Made by a program: the position numbers and the translations under genes | Source of the DNA: Spirilliplanes yamanashiensis | Lineage (GTDB): Bacteria > Actinomycetota > Actinomycetes > Mycobacteriales > Micromonosporaceae | NCBI RefSeq assembly: GCF_016863475.1 | Contig: NZ_BOOY01000006.1 | Span: 62,001 to 126,000, forward strand | Length of the DNA: 64,000 bases | Direction of reading: 5' to 3' | Notes under the pieces: model-generated | What the model was told of the DNA's origin: nothing | The model's input: only the letters and a program-made list of their open reading frames with translations | Databases searched by the model: none | Shown: positions 53,692 through 62,513 of the stretch, piece after piece | Layout of the letters: the number at the start of each line of letters is the position of its first letter | How positions within the stretch are numbered: position 1 is the first letter of the stretch

Positions 53692-55518
53692 TCAGCGGGC
53701 GACGACCCCCGGCAGGCCGCTGGACACCGGCGGCAGCTGCTTCGGCCCGCCGGCGGCCGGCAGGCCTCGCGCCGCGATCTGCTCCTTGGTGCCGGTCACC
53801 CGCTGCGCCGGGCCCGTCGCGCCCGCCGAGAACGGCTCCATGCCCTCCTCCAGCGGCACGCTGAACGGCTGCTCGGCGATGCGGCAGATCGTGCCCCTGG
53901 CCGGCAGCGCCCGGCGCAGCAGGTAGGCGTCGATCGACGCGGTCACGCACTCGTTGGTGCCGTACGCGGTGTGCCCCCAGTTGTCGCTGGACAGCAGCCG
54001 GCTGTTCGGCATCTTCGCGGCGGTCTGCTTCGCCCCGACGTACGCGGTGGCGGGGTCGTGGAAGCTGCCCACGATCAGCACGGTGGCGCTGGTGCGGCGG
54101 TTGAACGGCCCGCGGTAGGCGTCGGGGTCCCGCACGGTCCAGGCGTCGGTGGCGCACGGCGCGCTCGCCCAGGCCCAGGCCCGGCCGAAGTACGGGGCGC
54201 GCCGGTCGGCCCGGGCGGCCCGCTGCGGCCAGGTCGACATCTTCGCCGGGTGCAGGCCGTCGGTGCACATGACGCCGGCGTACGCCTCGGCGTCGTTGAG
54301 GTACTGGAAGTCGCGGCCGAGCTGCCGGCGCACGACCCCGCGGGCGGCCGCGACGTCGGCGGCGGTGGCGCCGGCCGGCGAGGTGATCATGTGCACGGCG
54401 GCGGTGAACATGCCGACCAGCTCGGGCGCCATGGTGCTGTACATCAGGCCGAGCGTGGTGCCGACGAAGTCGGCGTAGCTCAGCTTCAGCCCGTACCCGA
54501 AGTCGATCGGTTCGGCCTTGAGGCGGCGGGCGGCGGTGGCGAACTTGCCGGCGGACGAGGGCGCGGCCTCGCAGTAGGCGGGACCGGCGGCGTCGCACCG
54601 GCGGAAGATCTCCCGCAGCGCCACGTACGCGCCGTCGGCGGAGCGCAGCCGGTCGTCCTGGGTGGCGGTGCGGGTGGCGGCGGTGCCGGCCCACGCCGAC
54701 GGGTTGATGACGCCGTCGATCGCCAGCGCCCGGATGCGGTCCGGGAACATGTTGGCGTAGTACTCGCCGAGCACGCTGCCGTAGCTGAAGCCGAGGTAGG
54801 TGAGCTTGCGGTCGCCGACGGCGCGCCGGATGACGTCCATGTCGCGGGCGGTCTCGGCGGTGGACATGGCGCCGGACAGCGGGCGGCCGGTGGTGGAGCA
54901 GCCGCGGGCGAGCTTCCTCGACGCGGCCAGGTACCGCTTGGTCTCCGCGGCGGTCACCGGGAACGCCATCGTCGTCAGCGGCCGCAGCGCGACGGTCTGG
55001 GCGCGGGTGCCGGTGAAGCAGCGCACGTTGTCGCTGAAGCCGACGCCGCGCGGGTCGATGCCGACGACGTCGAAGCGCTCGGTGACCGAGCTGCTGAGGA
55101 ACATCGGGGCCGCCAGCGCGAGGCCGGTCGCGGAGCCGCCGGGGCCGCCCGGGTTGACGAACAGGCTGCCGATGCGGCGCTGGGGGTCGCGGGCCTTGAC
55201 GCGCAGGACGGCGACCTCGGTGGTGGGGCCGTCGGGGTCGTCGTAGTCGAGGGGCAGCCGCGCGGTGGCGCACTGGGCCCAGCCGTAGCACTTGTACCAG
55301 CGGAGCTTGGGCGTGCGGACGCGGTCGGTCCGGCGCTGCTCGGCGGTGCGCGCGGCCGCCGCGGTGACGGTGGCGGAGGCGGCGGCGTCGGTGGAGACGG
55401 CGGCGCCGGCGGGGGCGGCGTTCGCGGCGGGGGCGTGGGCGGTGGAGGCGAGGACGAGGGCGGCGAGGCCAGCGGCGAGGAGGCGGCGGATCCGGGGGAG
55501 CCGGGGCAGCTGCGGCAT
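53692..55518 (-). CDS. Secreted tripeptidyl-aminopeptidase/SlpE-type alpha/beta hydrolase
   Basis: 608 residues. Signal peptide (RRLLAAGLAALVLASTAHAPAANAAPAG), then the SlpD/SlpE or Tap fold: LFVNPGGPGGSATG oxyanion region, FDVVGIDPRGVGFSD, nucleophile LGFSYGSVLGEYYANMFPDRIRALAIDGV (Ser), late Asp and His in SFHDPATAYVGA and SDNWGHTAYG. Releases tri- or dipeptides from extracellular proteins. Full family length; no membrane anchor seen. Confidence 0.88.
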   Translation of the reverse strand: MPQLPRLPRIRRLLAAGLAALVLASTAHAPAANAAPAGAAVSTDAAASATVTAAAARTAEQRRTDRVRTPKLRWYKCYGWAQCATARLPLDYDDPDGPTTEVAVLRVKARDPQRRIGSLFVNPGGPGGSATGLALAAPMFLSSSVTERFDVVGIDPRGVGFSDNVRCFTGTRAQTVALRPLTTMAFPVTAAETKRYLAASRKLARGCSTTGRPLSGAMSTAETARDMDVIRRAVGDRKLTYLGFSYGSVLGEYYANMFPDRIRALAIDGVINPSAWAGTAATRTATQDDRLRSADGAYVALREIFRRCDAAGPAYCEAAPSSAGKFATAARRLKAEPIDFGYGLKLSYADFVGTTLGLMYSTMAPELVGMFTAAVHMITSPAGATAADVAAARGVVRRQLGRDFQYLNDAEAYAGVMCTDGLHPAKMSTWPQRAARADRRAPYFGRAWAWASAPCATDAWTVRDPDAYRGPFNRRTSATVLIVGSFHDPATAYVGAKQTAAKMPNSRLLSSDNWGHTAYGTNECVTASIDAYLLRRALPARGTICRIAEQPFSVPLEEGMEPFSAGATGPAQRVTGTKEQIAARGLPAAGGPKQLPPVSSGLPGVVAR

Positions 55519-55649
55519 GGGGGGAGGTGCCTTCCTACCGGAGGGGTGGTCACCTCACGGTAGGTCACAGAGGGTTAAGTCAGACAGGTCGGACAGGTCC
55601 GTTTTGCGCTGTCTGATCGGATGAGAGGTCACCTTCCGGCTACGGAGAG

Positions 55650-56291
55650 TCAGGGTGAGTCCAGGTAGGCGAGCACCGCCAGCACCCGCCGGTTGTCGTC
55701 GTCCGACGGCGGCATCCCGAGCTTGCTGAAGATGTTGTTGATGTGCTTGCTCACCGCCTTCTCGGTGACGAACAGCCGGGCGGCGATCGCCGCGTTCGAC
55801 CGCCCCTCCGCCATCTGCCCCAGCACCTCGCGCTCCCGGCCGGTCAGCGCGGCCAGCGGCCGGTCCCGCCGCACCAGCAGCTGCGCCACCACCTCCGGGT
55901 CCATCACGGTGCCGCCGCCGGCGACCTGGCGCACCGCGTCCAGGAACTGCCCCACGTTCGCGATCCGGTCCTTCAGCAGGTAGCCCACGCCGCCCGTGCG
56001 ATCGGACAGCAGCTCGCGGGCGTACAGCTGCTCGACGTGCTGGGACAGCACCAGCACCGGCAGGCCCGGCAGCTCCGTGCGGGCGGCGATCGCGGCCTGC
56101 AGCCCCTCGTCGGTGAACGTCGGCGGCAGCCGCACGTCGAGCACCGCCACGTCCGGCCGGTGCCGGATCAGGGCCGGCAGCAGCGCCGGGCCGTTGTCGA
56201 CCGCCTCCACGACCTCGAACTCGAACGCCTCCAGCAGCCGGGTCAGGCCGTCCCGGAGGAGGGCGAGGTCCTCGGCGATGACAACGCGCAC
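55650..56291 (-). CDS. NarL-family response regulator (DesR-like)
   Basis: 213 residues from GTG 56291. REC domain with ED at 7-8, phospho-Asp52 (VAVLDVRLPP), Lys in YLLKDR; LuxR helix-turn-helix LTGREREVLGQMAEGRSNAAIAARLFVTEKAVSKHINNIFSKLGM. Start lies 49 nt inside the kinase gene. The pair is divergent from a fatty-acid desaturase gene, as in DesK/DesR systems. Confidence 0.88.
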   Translation of the reverse strand: MRVVIAEDLALLRDGLTRLLEAFEFEVVEAVDNGPALLPALIRHRPDVAVLDVRLPPTFTDEGLQAAIAARTELPGLPVLVLSQHVEQLYARELLSDRTGGVGYLLKDRIANVGQFLDAVRQVAGGGTVMDPEVVAQLLVRRDRPLAALTGREREVLGQMAEGRSNAAIAARLFVTEKAVSKHINNIFSKLGMPPSDDDNRRVLAVLAYLDSP

Positions 56292-57550
56292 GGCAGCTCC
56301 ATGGTCACGACGGTCGGCCCGCCCGGCGGGCTGGACAGCGTCATCGTGCCATCGAAGGCGGCGAGGCGGCTGCGGATGCCGGTCAGGCCGGTGCCGCGTC
56401 CCGGGTCGGCGCCCCCGGCCCCGTCGTCGCCCACCACGATCGCCAGGCGGCCGTCGCGTTCGCGCAGCCACAGCCAGGCGTGCCGGGCCCCGCTGTGCCG
56501 CACCACGTTCGCCAGCGCCTCCGCCACGGCGAAGTACGCGGCCGACTCGACCGGCGTCTGCAGGCGCCCGGGCAGCTCCGCGTCCACGTCGACCGGCACC
56601 GGCAGGCTCATCGCCAGCGCCCGGACCGCCCCGTCGAGGCCGCGCTCGGCGAGCACCGGCGGGTGGATGCCGCGCACCAGGTGGCGGAGTTCGGTCAGCG
56701 CGGTGCCGCTGGCCTCGCGCGCCTCCACGAGCAGCTTGCGGGCGGCGGCCGGGTCGCGCTCCAGCAGCTGCTCGGCCAGCCCGATGGTCATGCCCAGCGA
56801 CACCAGCCGGGCCTGGGCGCCGTCGTGCAGGTCGCGCTCGATGCGGCGCAGCTCGGCCGCCTGCGCGTCGACCGTGTCGGCCCGGGTCGCCGTCAGCTGG
56901 GAGACCCGCAGCCGCAGGTCCGCCGCCTTCGTGGGGGCGAGGAACAGCTTGCCGAACATGGCGTCCACCCGGCGCAGCCACGGCGCCGCGGTCAGCCCGG
57001 CCGCGATGAACAGCAGGCCCTGCGGGGCGGACAGCCACCCCTCGGCGACGTTCTCGATCGGCCAGAACAGGCCGTAGCCGTACCAGTCCACGCCCAGGTA
57101 CAGCCACAGCGGGATGAGCAGCGCGCCCTCCAGCCCGTACAGCGGCACGGCGACGGCCAGCACCCCCAGGCCCAGCCCCACGATCGCCCCGGGCAGCAGC
57201 CAGGCCAGGTCCCGCCACGTCGCCGGGTCGGTCACCACCCAGCGGAACAGCCGCCAGCCGCCCGGCACCGCGCGCTTCGGCGGCGGCGCGTACGGGCGGT
57301 GCACGACCACCCCGGCGGCGGCGGCGCGCCGGCGCTCCAGGTCCGCGCGCGCCCGCACCAGCGACGTCACCCACGGGAACGCCGCCAGGCCGACCCCCGG
57401 CACGATGACGATGACAAGCGCCGCCACGGTGACGATGAACAGCGGCAGGTTGACGATGGCCAGCCCGATGCCCGCCAGCCCGCCGAGCACCGCGCGCAGG
57501 CCGTCGCGGGCCCACCGGCGGACCCCCTCGTCGGACAGCGCGATGTGCAT
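56243..57550 (-). CDS. Sensor histidine kinase, HisKA_3 type (DesK-like)
   Basis: 435 residues. Around four to six membrane helices in residues 20-195 (LAGIGLAIVNLPLFIVTVAALVIVIV, PGAIVGLGLGVLAVAVPLYG, ALLIPLWLYLGVDWYGYGLF, GLLFIAAGLTAAP) act as the sensor. HisKA_3 has His242 in RRIERDLHDGAQARLVSLGM; HATPase has EALANVVRHSGA (N box), VVGDDGAGG and GTGLTGIRSRL. The intramembrane sensor and the divergent desaturase suggest membrane-fluidity or lipid sensing (inference). Confidence 0.88.
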   Translation of the reverse strand: MHIALSDEGVRRWARDGLRAVLGGLAGIGLAIVNLPLFIVTVAALVIVIVPGVGLAAFPWVTSLVRARADLERRRAAAAGVVVHRPYAPPPKRAVPGGWRLFRWVVTDPATWRDLAWLLPGAIVGLGLGVLAVAVPLYGLEGALLIPLWLYLGVDWYGYGLFWPIENVAEGWLSAPQGLLFIAAGLTAAPWLRRVDAMFGKLFLAPTKAADLRLRVSQLTATRADTVDAQAAELRRIERDLHDGAQARLVSLGMTIGLAEQLLERDPAAARKLLVEAREASGTALTELRHLVRGIHPPVLAERGLDGAVRALAMSLPVPVDVDAELPGRLQTPVESAAYFAVAEALANVVRHSGARHAWLWLRERDGRLAIVVGDDGAGGADPGRGTGLTGIRSRLAAFDGTMTLSSPPGGPTVVTMELPCALSSPRTSPSSGTA

Positions 57551-57666
57551 GATTCCGATTCTGACCGGACGCCGCTCGGAATATCAGGGGTGCTGGCACC
57601 ACCAGGCCCGGGGACACAGCACTCCTGACCTTGCGCGCGCGAGGCGGTGGAATGGAGGACATGACG

Positions 57667-58710
57667 ATGACCATCGAGCCGGCCCGGGCGACGGCCGGCA
57701 GTGACTTCGCCGTCCTGTCCCGCAGGATGGCCACCGAGGGCCTGATGACGCGCCGGCCCGCCTACTACGCCGTCCGCCTGCCCGTCGTGGGGGCGATGCT
57801 GGCCGCCGGGTGGACCGCCTTCTTCCTGCTGGGCTCGTCGTGGTGGCAGCTGGCCGTCGCGGTGTGGCTCGCCGTCACGTTCGCCCAGGTCGCGCTGGTG
57901 GCCCACGACCTGGCGCACCGGCAGGTGTTCCGGACGAAGCGGCCCGGCGAGATCCTCGGCCGGTTGTTCGGCAACCTCGCCGTCGGCATGAGCTACGGCT
58001 GGTGGATGGACAAGCACACCCGCCACCACGCCAACCCGAACCACGACGACCTCGACCCGGACGTGGCGCCGGAGGTGCTCATCTGGGCCACCGAGTCCGC
58101 CGTGGGGCGGCGCGGGCTCAAGGCGTTCGTCACCCGGCACCAGGCCGGGCTGTTCTTCCCGCTGCTCACCCTGCTCGGCATCGACCTCAAGGTGTCCAGC
58201 GTCAAGGCCGTGCTGCGCGGCGACATGAAGCGCCGCGGCCTCGAGGGCGGCCTGCTCGCGCTGCACGCCGCGCTCTACCTGACCGCCCTGTTCGTCGTGC
58301 TGTCCCCGCTGCAGGCGCTGGCGTTCCTCGTGGTGCACCAGGCGCTGTTCGGCGTCTACCTGGGCATGACGTTCGCCCCCAACCACAAGGGCATGCCGCA
58401 CCCGGACGGCACCGAGGACTTCCTGCGCAAGCAGGTGCTGACCTCCCGCAACGTCCGCGGCGGCCGGTTCGTCGACGTGGCCCTGGGCGGCCTGAACTAC
58501 CAGATCGAGCACCACCTGTTCCCGGGCATGCCGTCGCCGAACCTGCGGTACGCCAAGCCGATCGTCCAGGAGTACTGCGCGAGCATCGGCGTGCACTACG
58601 AGGAGACCGGCCTCATCGAGTCGTACCGGATGGCGCTGCGCCACCTGCGCGAGGTCAGCGAGCCGGCCCGGGCGGAGCACCGCGCCCGCAAGGCAGCGGC
58701 CGCCGCCTGA
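57667..58710 (+). CDS. Membrane fatty-acid desaturase
   Basis: 347 residues from ATG 57667 (GGAGG 8 nt upstream; ATG 57652 and 57661 are alternatives). Three histidine boxes: HDLAH 80-84, KHTRHH 116-121 (HxxHH), and QIEHH 279-283, the last typical of front-end/acyl-lipid desaturases. Four membrane helices. Inserts a double bond into acyl chains using O2 and reduced ferredoxin/flavodoxin; position not predictable. Probably regulated by the divergent DesK/DesR-like pair. Confidence 0.9.
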   Translation: MTIEPARATAGSDFAVLSRRMATEGLMTRRPAYYAVRLPVVGAMLAAGWTAFFLLGSSWWQLAVAVWLAVTFAQVALVAHDLAHRQVFRTKRPGEILGRLFGNLAVGMSYGWWMDKHTRHHANPNHDDLDPDVAPEVLIWATESAVGRRGLKAFVTRHQAGLFFPLLTLLGIDLKVSSVKAVLRGDMKRRGLEGGLLALHAALYLTALFVVLSPLQALAFLVVHQALFGVYLGMTFAPNHKGMPHPDGTEDFLRKQVLTSRNVRGGRFVDVALGGLNYQIEHHLFPGMPSPNLRYAKPIVQEYCASIGVHYEETGLIESYRMALRHLREVSEPARAEHRARKAAAAA

Positions 58711-59178
58711 TCAGCCCGCGGGCGTCACGACCGGCTCGTGGCGCACCGGGAAGTTGACGGACGACGCGATGAAGCAGTCGCGGTGCGCGTCGGCGTGCAA
58801 CTCGGCCGCCCTGGCCACCATCCCCGGGGCGGCCACCGTCACGTGCGGGGCCAGCACCACCTCGGTGAACCGCCCGCCCGAGCCGCGCACCGCCATCGTC
58901 CCGCGCGCGGTGTCCGCGTACGCCGTGACCACGACGCCGTTGACCGCGCACAGGTGCAGGTACGCCAGCATGTGGCACTGCGCGAGCGCCGCCACGAGCA
59001 GCTGCTCCGGGTTCCACCGGCCGGCGTCGCCGCGGAACGCCGGGTCGGCGCTGCCGGCCAGGGTGCCCGGACCGTCGGCGGCGACGGTGTGGTCGCGGCC
59101 GTAGTCGCGGTAGCCGCTGGTGCCGGTGCCGCGGTTGCCCGTCCAGGAGACGGTGGCCGTGTAGTGGTGGCTCAGCAT
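58711..59178 (-). CDS. OsmC-family peroxidase-like protein
   Basis: 155 residues, ATG 59178. OsmC/YhfA fold with catalytic Cys in VAALAQCHMLAYLHL and the second Cys in HADAHRDCFIASSVNFPV, plus the Arg-containing region before. Reduces organic peroxides using thiols. Convergent with the desaturase gene by one base spacing, so lipid peroxide protection next to unsaturated lipid synthesis is a sensible pairing. Confidence 0.88.
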   Translation of the reverse strand: MLSHHYTATVSWTGNRGTGTSGYRDYGRDHTVAADGPGTLAGSADPAFRGDAGRWNPEQLLVAALAQCHMLAYLHLCAVNGVVVTAYADTARGTMAVRGSGGRFTEVVLAPHVTVAAPGMVARAAELHADAHRDCFIASSVNFPVRHEPVVTPAG

Positions 59179-59240
59179 GGTGACCCACGATGCCACGAAG
59201 GCCGGGCGGTCACCCGCCCGGCCTTCGTCGCGTCCGCCGC

Positions 59241-60386
59241 CTACTTCTTCGCGGCGGCCTCGTACAGCTTCTCGGGGGCGACGGCGCCGGCGAGGATCCG
59301 GCCGTCGTCGGTGACCAGCACGCTGAACAGCGCGCTCTGCAGCAGGTTGCCGCTGCCCCAGGCGCCGCTGACCTTCGGCAGCGCGTTCAGGAACTGGGTG
59401 ACCGCGGCGCCCTCGGCCTGGTCGCCGGCCTCCTGGGCGGCCTTGTTCACGTCGGCCTTCGCGACGACGATCGACGTCCAGCCGGTGCCGATCACCGTGG
59501 GCCCGCCCTCGGCGGCGTCCCGCTGGGCGGGGGCCTTCGGCGCGGTCCGCTCCGGCTTGCCGGCCTTCTCCGGCTCGGCCGGGACGGCCTCGTCGGTGAC
59601 CTTGGTGCCCGGCGGCGGGTTGAACGCGAACTGCTCGGCGTCCGGCACCGCGAAGTCGACCTGCTCGAACGCCACCTTGAACGCCGGCTGCACCGCGTCC
59701 TTGGCGTAGACCTCGACGCGCAGCGGGATCTTGTGCTCGGCGTCGATCGCCATGCGCACCTGGCCGATCAGCGACGCGGTGTCGCGCGGCGCCAGGACCA
59801 GCTCGTACGCGTCGCGCCCGGCCACCTCGGCGGTGCCGGTGGTGGTGACCTTCGTCGTCGGGTCGATCGCGGCGAGCGCGGCGTCGGCGGCGGCCTGCGG
59901 CGTGGCGGGCAGCTCGGCGGGCCGGCGCTCGGCGGACGAACCCGCGTCCGCGGGCACCGTCAGGTGGGTGGCGGACTTCTCCTTGCTGTTCCAGAACCAG
60001 ACGTCGGTGCCGTTGCGGATGACGTCCATCTCGCCGAGGGCGCTGAGCACCGCGACGCGGGCCTTCTGCTCCCCGGCGTACCAGACGCGGACGGTGTTGC
60101 TGCCCGCGACCAGATTGGTCAGCTGGGCGGCGGCCTCGCCGTTGCCGCCGGGCAGGCCGGTCAGCGGCGGGAGGCCCAGGTCGGCCCGCTGCACGACGGT
60201 GCCGGACAGGCCCGCCACCTCGGCGGTCTGCAGGTCGGCGAGCAGCTGGGCGGCGCTGCGCTCGGGCAGCGCGGGGTCGGCGTTGGCGACGATGGTGCCG
60301 GCCGCGGCGCCACCGCCGATGACGAGGGCGGCCGCCGCGGCGGGGACGAGCCACCTCAGAGCGGGACGGGACGTGAGGGAAGCCAT
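59241..60386 (-). CDS. LolA/MucB-like secreted protein (COG2834-type)
   Basis: 381 residues. Signal/anchor RPALRWLVPAAAAALVIGGGAAAGTIVANADPALPE. Beta-rich LolA-like fold: LLADLQTAEVAGLSGTVVQRAD, VRVWYAGEQKARVAVL, DVWFWNSKEKSATHL, YELVLAPRDTASLIGQVRMAIDAEHKIPLRVEVYAKD. Family members bind lipids or hydrophobic ligands at the cell surface. Divergent from the OmpR/kinase pair, 81 bp apart, and likely its target (inference). Confidence 0.8.
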   Translation of the reverse strand: MASLTSRPALRWLVPAAAAALVIGGGAAAGTIVANADPALPERSAAQLLADLQTAEVAGLSGTVVQRADLGLPPLTGLPGGNGEAAAQLTNLVAGSNTVRVWYAGEQKARVAVLSALGEMDVIRNGTDVWFWNSKEKSATHLTVPADAGSSAERRPAELPATPQAAADAALAAIDPTTKVTTTGTAEVAGRDAYELVLAPRDTASLIGQVRMAIDAEHKIPLRVEVYAKDAVQPAFKVAFEQVDFAVPDAEQFAFNPPPGTKVTDEAVPAEPEKAGKPERTAPKAPAQRDAAEGGPTVIGTGWTSIVVAKADVNKAAQEAGDQAEGAAVTQFLNALPKVSGAWGSGNLLQSALFSVLVTDDGRILAGAVAPEKLYEAAAKK

Positions 60387-60467
60387 GCCTGCACTGTGCG
60401 CCACCCGTGCTGTGGAACCGCTGAGAAGAGCTGTGGCCGCCCTCAGCCCGCGTGCCATGCTCGGGGC

Positions 60468-61133
60468 GTGCGGTTGCTGGTGGTGGAGGACGAGCAGCGC
60501 CTGGCCACCGCGTTGCAGCGGGGCCTGCAGGCGGAGGGCTTCGCCGTGGACGTGGCCGGCGACGGGCCCACCGGCCTCGACCTGGCCCGGCACGGCGGCT
60601 ACGACGCGATGATCCTGGACGTGATGCTGCCCGGGCTGAGCGGCTACCGGGTGGTGCAGCAGCTGCGCTCCGAGGAGCACTGGCTGCCGGTGCTCATGCT
60701 CAGCGCGAAGGACGGCGAGTACGACCAGGCCGACGGCCTCGACTGCGGCGCCGACGACTACCTGACCAAGCCGTTCTCGTACGTGGTGCTGCTGGCCCGG
60801 CTGCGCGCCCTGCTGCGCCGGGGCGCGGCGCCCCGCCCCGCGGTCATCACGGCCGGGCCGCTCACCCTCGACCCGGCCCGCCGCCGCGTCACCCGCGACG
60901 ACACCGAGATCGCCCTGACCGCCCGCGAGTACGCGCTGCTGGAGTACCTGATGCGCCGCGCCGGCGAGGTCGTCACGAAGGTGGAGCTGCTCGACCACGT
61001 GTGGGACGCCGCCGTCGACACCGCCCCGAACGCCGTCGAGGTGTACGTGGGCTACCTGCGCCGCAAGCTCGGCCGGGACGTGCTGGAGACGGTCCGCGGC
61101 GCGGGCTACCGGCTCACCGTGACCGGCGGCTGA
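60468..61133 (+). CDS. OmpR-family response regulator
   Basis: 221 residues from GTG 60468. REC with phospho-Asp51 (YDAMILDVMLPGLSG), Lys in DYLTKPFS, and winged helix LTAREYALLEYLMRRAGEVVTKVELLDHVWD...VEVYVGYLRRKLG. Four nt upstream of its kinase gene. Shares a short promoter region with the LolA-like gene. Confidence 0.92.
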   Translation: MRLLVVEDEQRLATALQRGLQAEGFAVDVAGDGPTGLDLARHGGYDAMILDVMLPGLSGYRVVQQLRSEEHWLPVLMLSAKDGEYDQADGLDCGADDYLTKPFSYVVLLARLRALLRRGAAPRPAVITAGPLTLDPARRRVTRDDTEIALTAREYALLEYLMRRAGEVVTKVELLDHVWDAAVDTAPNAVEVYVGYLRRKLGRDVLETVRGAGYRLTVTGG

Positions 61134-61137
61134 CGCC

Positions 61138-62493
61138 GTGGGCTGGTGGCGGCGGCTGGGCCTGCGGGCCCGGCTCATGGCGGTGGGGGTCGCCGGGCTG
61201 GTCGCCGGGTTCGCCGTCGGCGGGGTGGCGCTGGTGGCCGCGCTGAACGTGGCGCTGCTGAACACCGCCGACCGCGAGGCGCTCACCACCGCCCAGGGCA
61301 TCGCCCGGCTCGTCAACGAGGACACGGTCAGCGACCCGCTGCCGGTGGCCGGCAACGACGTGCGGGTGCAGGTGGTGGACGCTCAGGGCCGGGTGCGGGC
61401 CGCCTCGTTCGACGCCGACCGGCTGGTGCCCGTGCTCTACCCGGACGAGCTGGCGCGCACCGCCGACGGCGAGGGCCGGTTCATCCCCGGCGAGCGGATC
61501 GGGCTGTCCGGCCCGGTGCGCGTGGTCGCCGTGTCCGCCGGGCCGCCCGACGACCGGCAGCGGGTCGTCGTCGCCCGGTCCACGGCGGTGCTGCGGCAGA
61601 GCGTCGACCTGCTGCGCAACGTGCTGCTGGTGGCGTTCCCGGTGCTCGTCGCCGTGCTGGCCGGGGTGGCGTGGCGGGTGCTGGGCGCGGCGCTGCGGCC
61701 CGTCGAGGCGCTGCGCCGCGGCGCGGCCGAGATCACCGGCGGCGGCCGGGCGGGGCGGCTGCCCGTGCCGGCGGCCACCGACGAGATCCACCGCCTGGCC
61801 GTCACCCTCAACGACATGCTCGGCCGCCTCGACGCCGCCCGCGCCCGGCAGCGCGCCTTCGTCGCCGACGCCGCGCACGAGCTGCGCAGCCCGCTGACGA
61901 ACATGCGCACCGAGCTGGAGGTGGCGCAGCGGCTCGCCGACAGCACCGACTGGCCGGCGCTGTCGGAGGACCTGCTCACCGACGTGCAGCGGCTCAGCCG
62001 CCTCGTCGACGACCTGCTGCTGCTCGCCCGCGCGGACGACCCCCGCCCGGCCGTCGCCGCCGACCGGGTCGACCTGGGCGCCGTGCTCGCCGAGGCGGTG
62101 AGCCGCTGCCCGTCGCCGCCGGTGCGGCCGTTCGCCGCTCCGGACGAGCCCGTGTGGACGGTCGGCGACCACGACGCCCTGCTGCGCGTCGCCGGCAACC
62201 TGCTCGACAACGCCGCCCGGCACGCCGCGGGCGCGGTCACGGTCGGCGTGGCCCGCGAGGGCGCGTCGGTGCTGCTGACCGTCAGCGACGACGGGCCCGG
62301 CATCCCCGCCGCCGACCGGGAGCGGGTGTTCGGCCGGTTCACCCGCCTCGACGACGCCCGCGCCCGCGACGCCGGCGGCTCCGGGCTCGGCCTGGCCATC
62401 GTGCGCGAGCTGGTGCACCGGCACGGCGGCACGGTCACGCTCGCCGACGCGGACCCGGGGGTACGTGCCGAAGTCCGGCTGCCGGCGGCCTGA
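61138..62493 (+). CDS. Two-component sensor histidine kinase
   Basis: 451 residues from GTG 61138. Membrane helices about 14-40 and 161-185 flank an extracellular domain; HAMP follows (ALRPVEALRRGAAEITGGG), HisKA with His247 in FVADAAHELRSPLTNM, and HATPase with NLLDNAARHA, DDGPGIPAADRERVFGRF and GSGLGLAIV. Cognate of the preceding OmpR-type regulator. Confidence 0.92.
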   Translation: MGWWRRLGLRARLMAVGVAGLVAGFAVGGVALVAALNVALLNTADREALTTAQGIARLVNEDTVSDPLPVAGNDVRVQVVDAQGRVRAASFDADRLVPVLYPDELARTADGEGRFIPGERIGLSGPVRVVAVSAGPPDDRQRVVVARSTAVLRQSVDLLRNVLLVAFPVLVAVLAGVAWRVLGAALRPVEALRRGAAEITGGGRAGRLPVPAATDEIHRLAVTLNDMLGRLDAARARQRAFVADAAHELRSPLTNMRTELEVAQRLADSTDWPALSEDLLTDVQRLSRLVDDLLLLARADDPRPAVAADRVDLGAVLAEAVSRCPSPPVRPFAAPDEPVWTVGDHDALLRVAGNLLDNAARHAAGAVTVGVAREGASVLLTVSDDGPGIPAADRERVFGRFTRLDDARARDAGGSGLGLAIVRELVHRHGGTVTLADADPGVRAEVRLPAA

Positions 62494-62513
62494 ACCGGCG
62501 CTACGGTGCTGGC

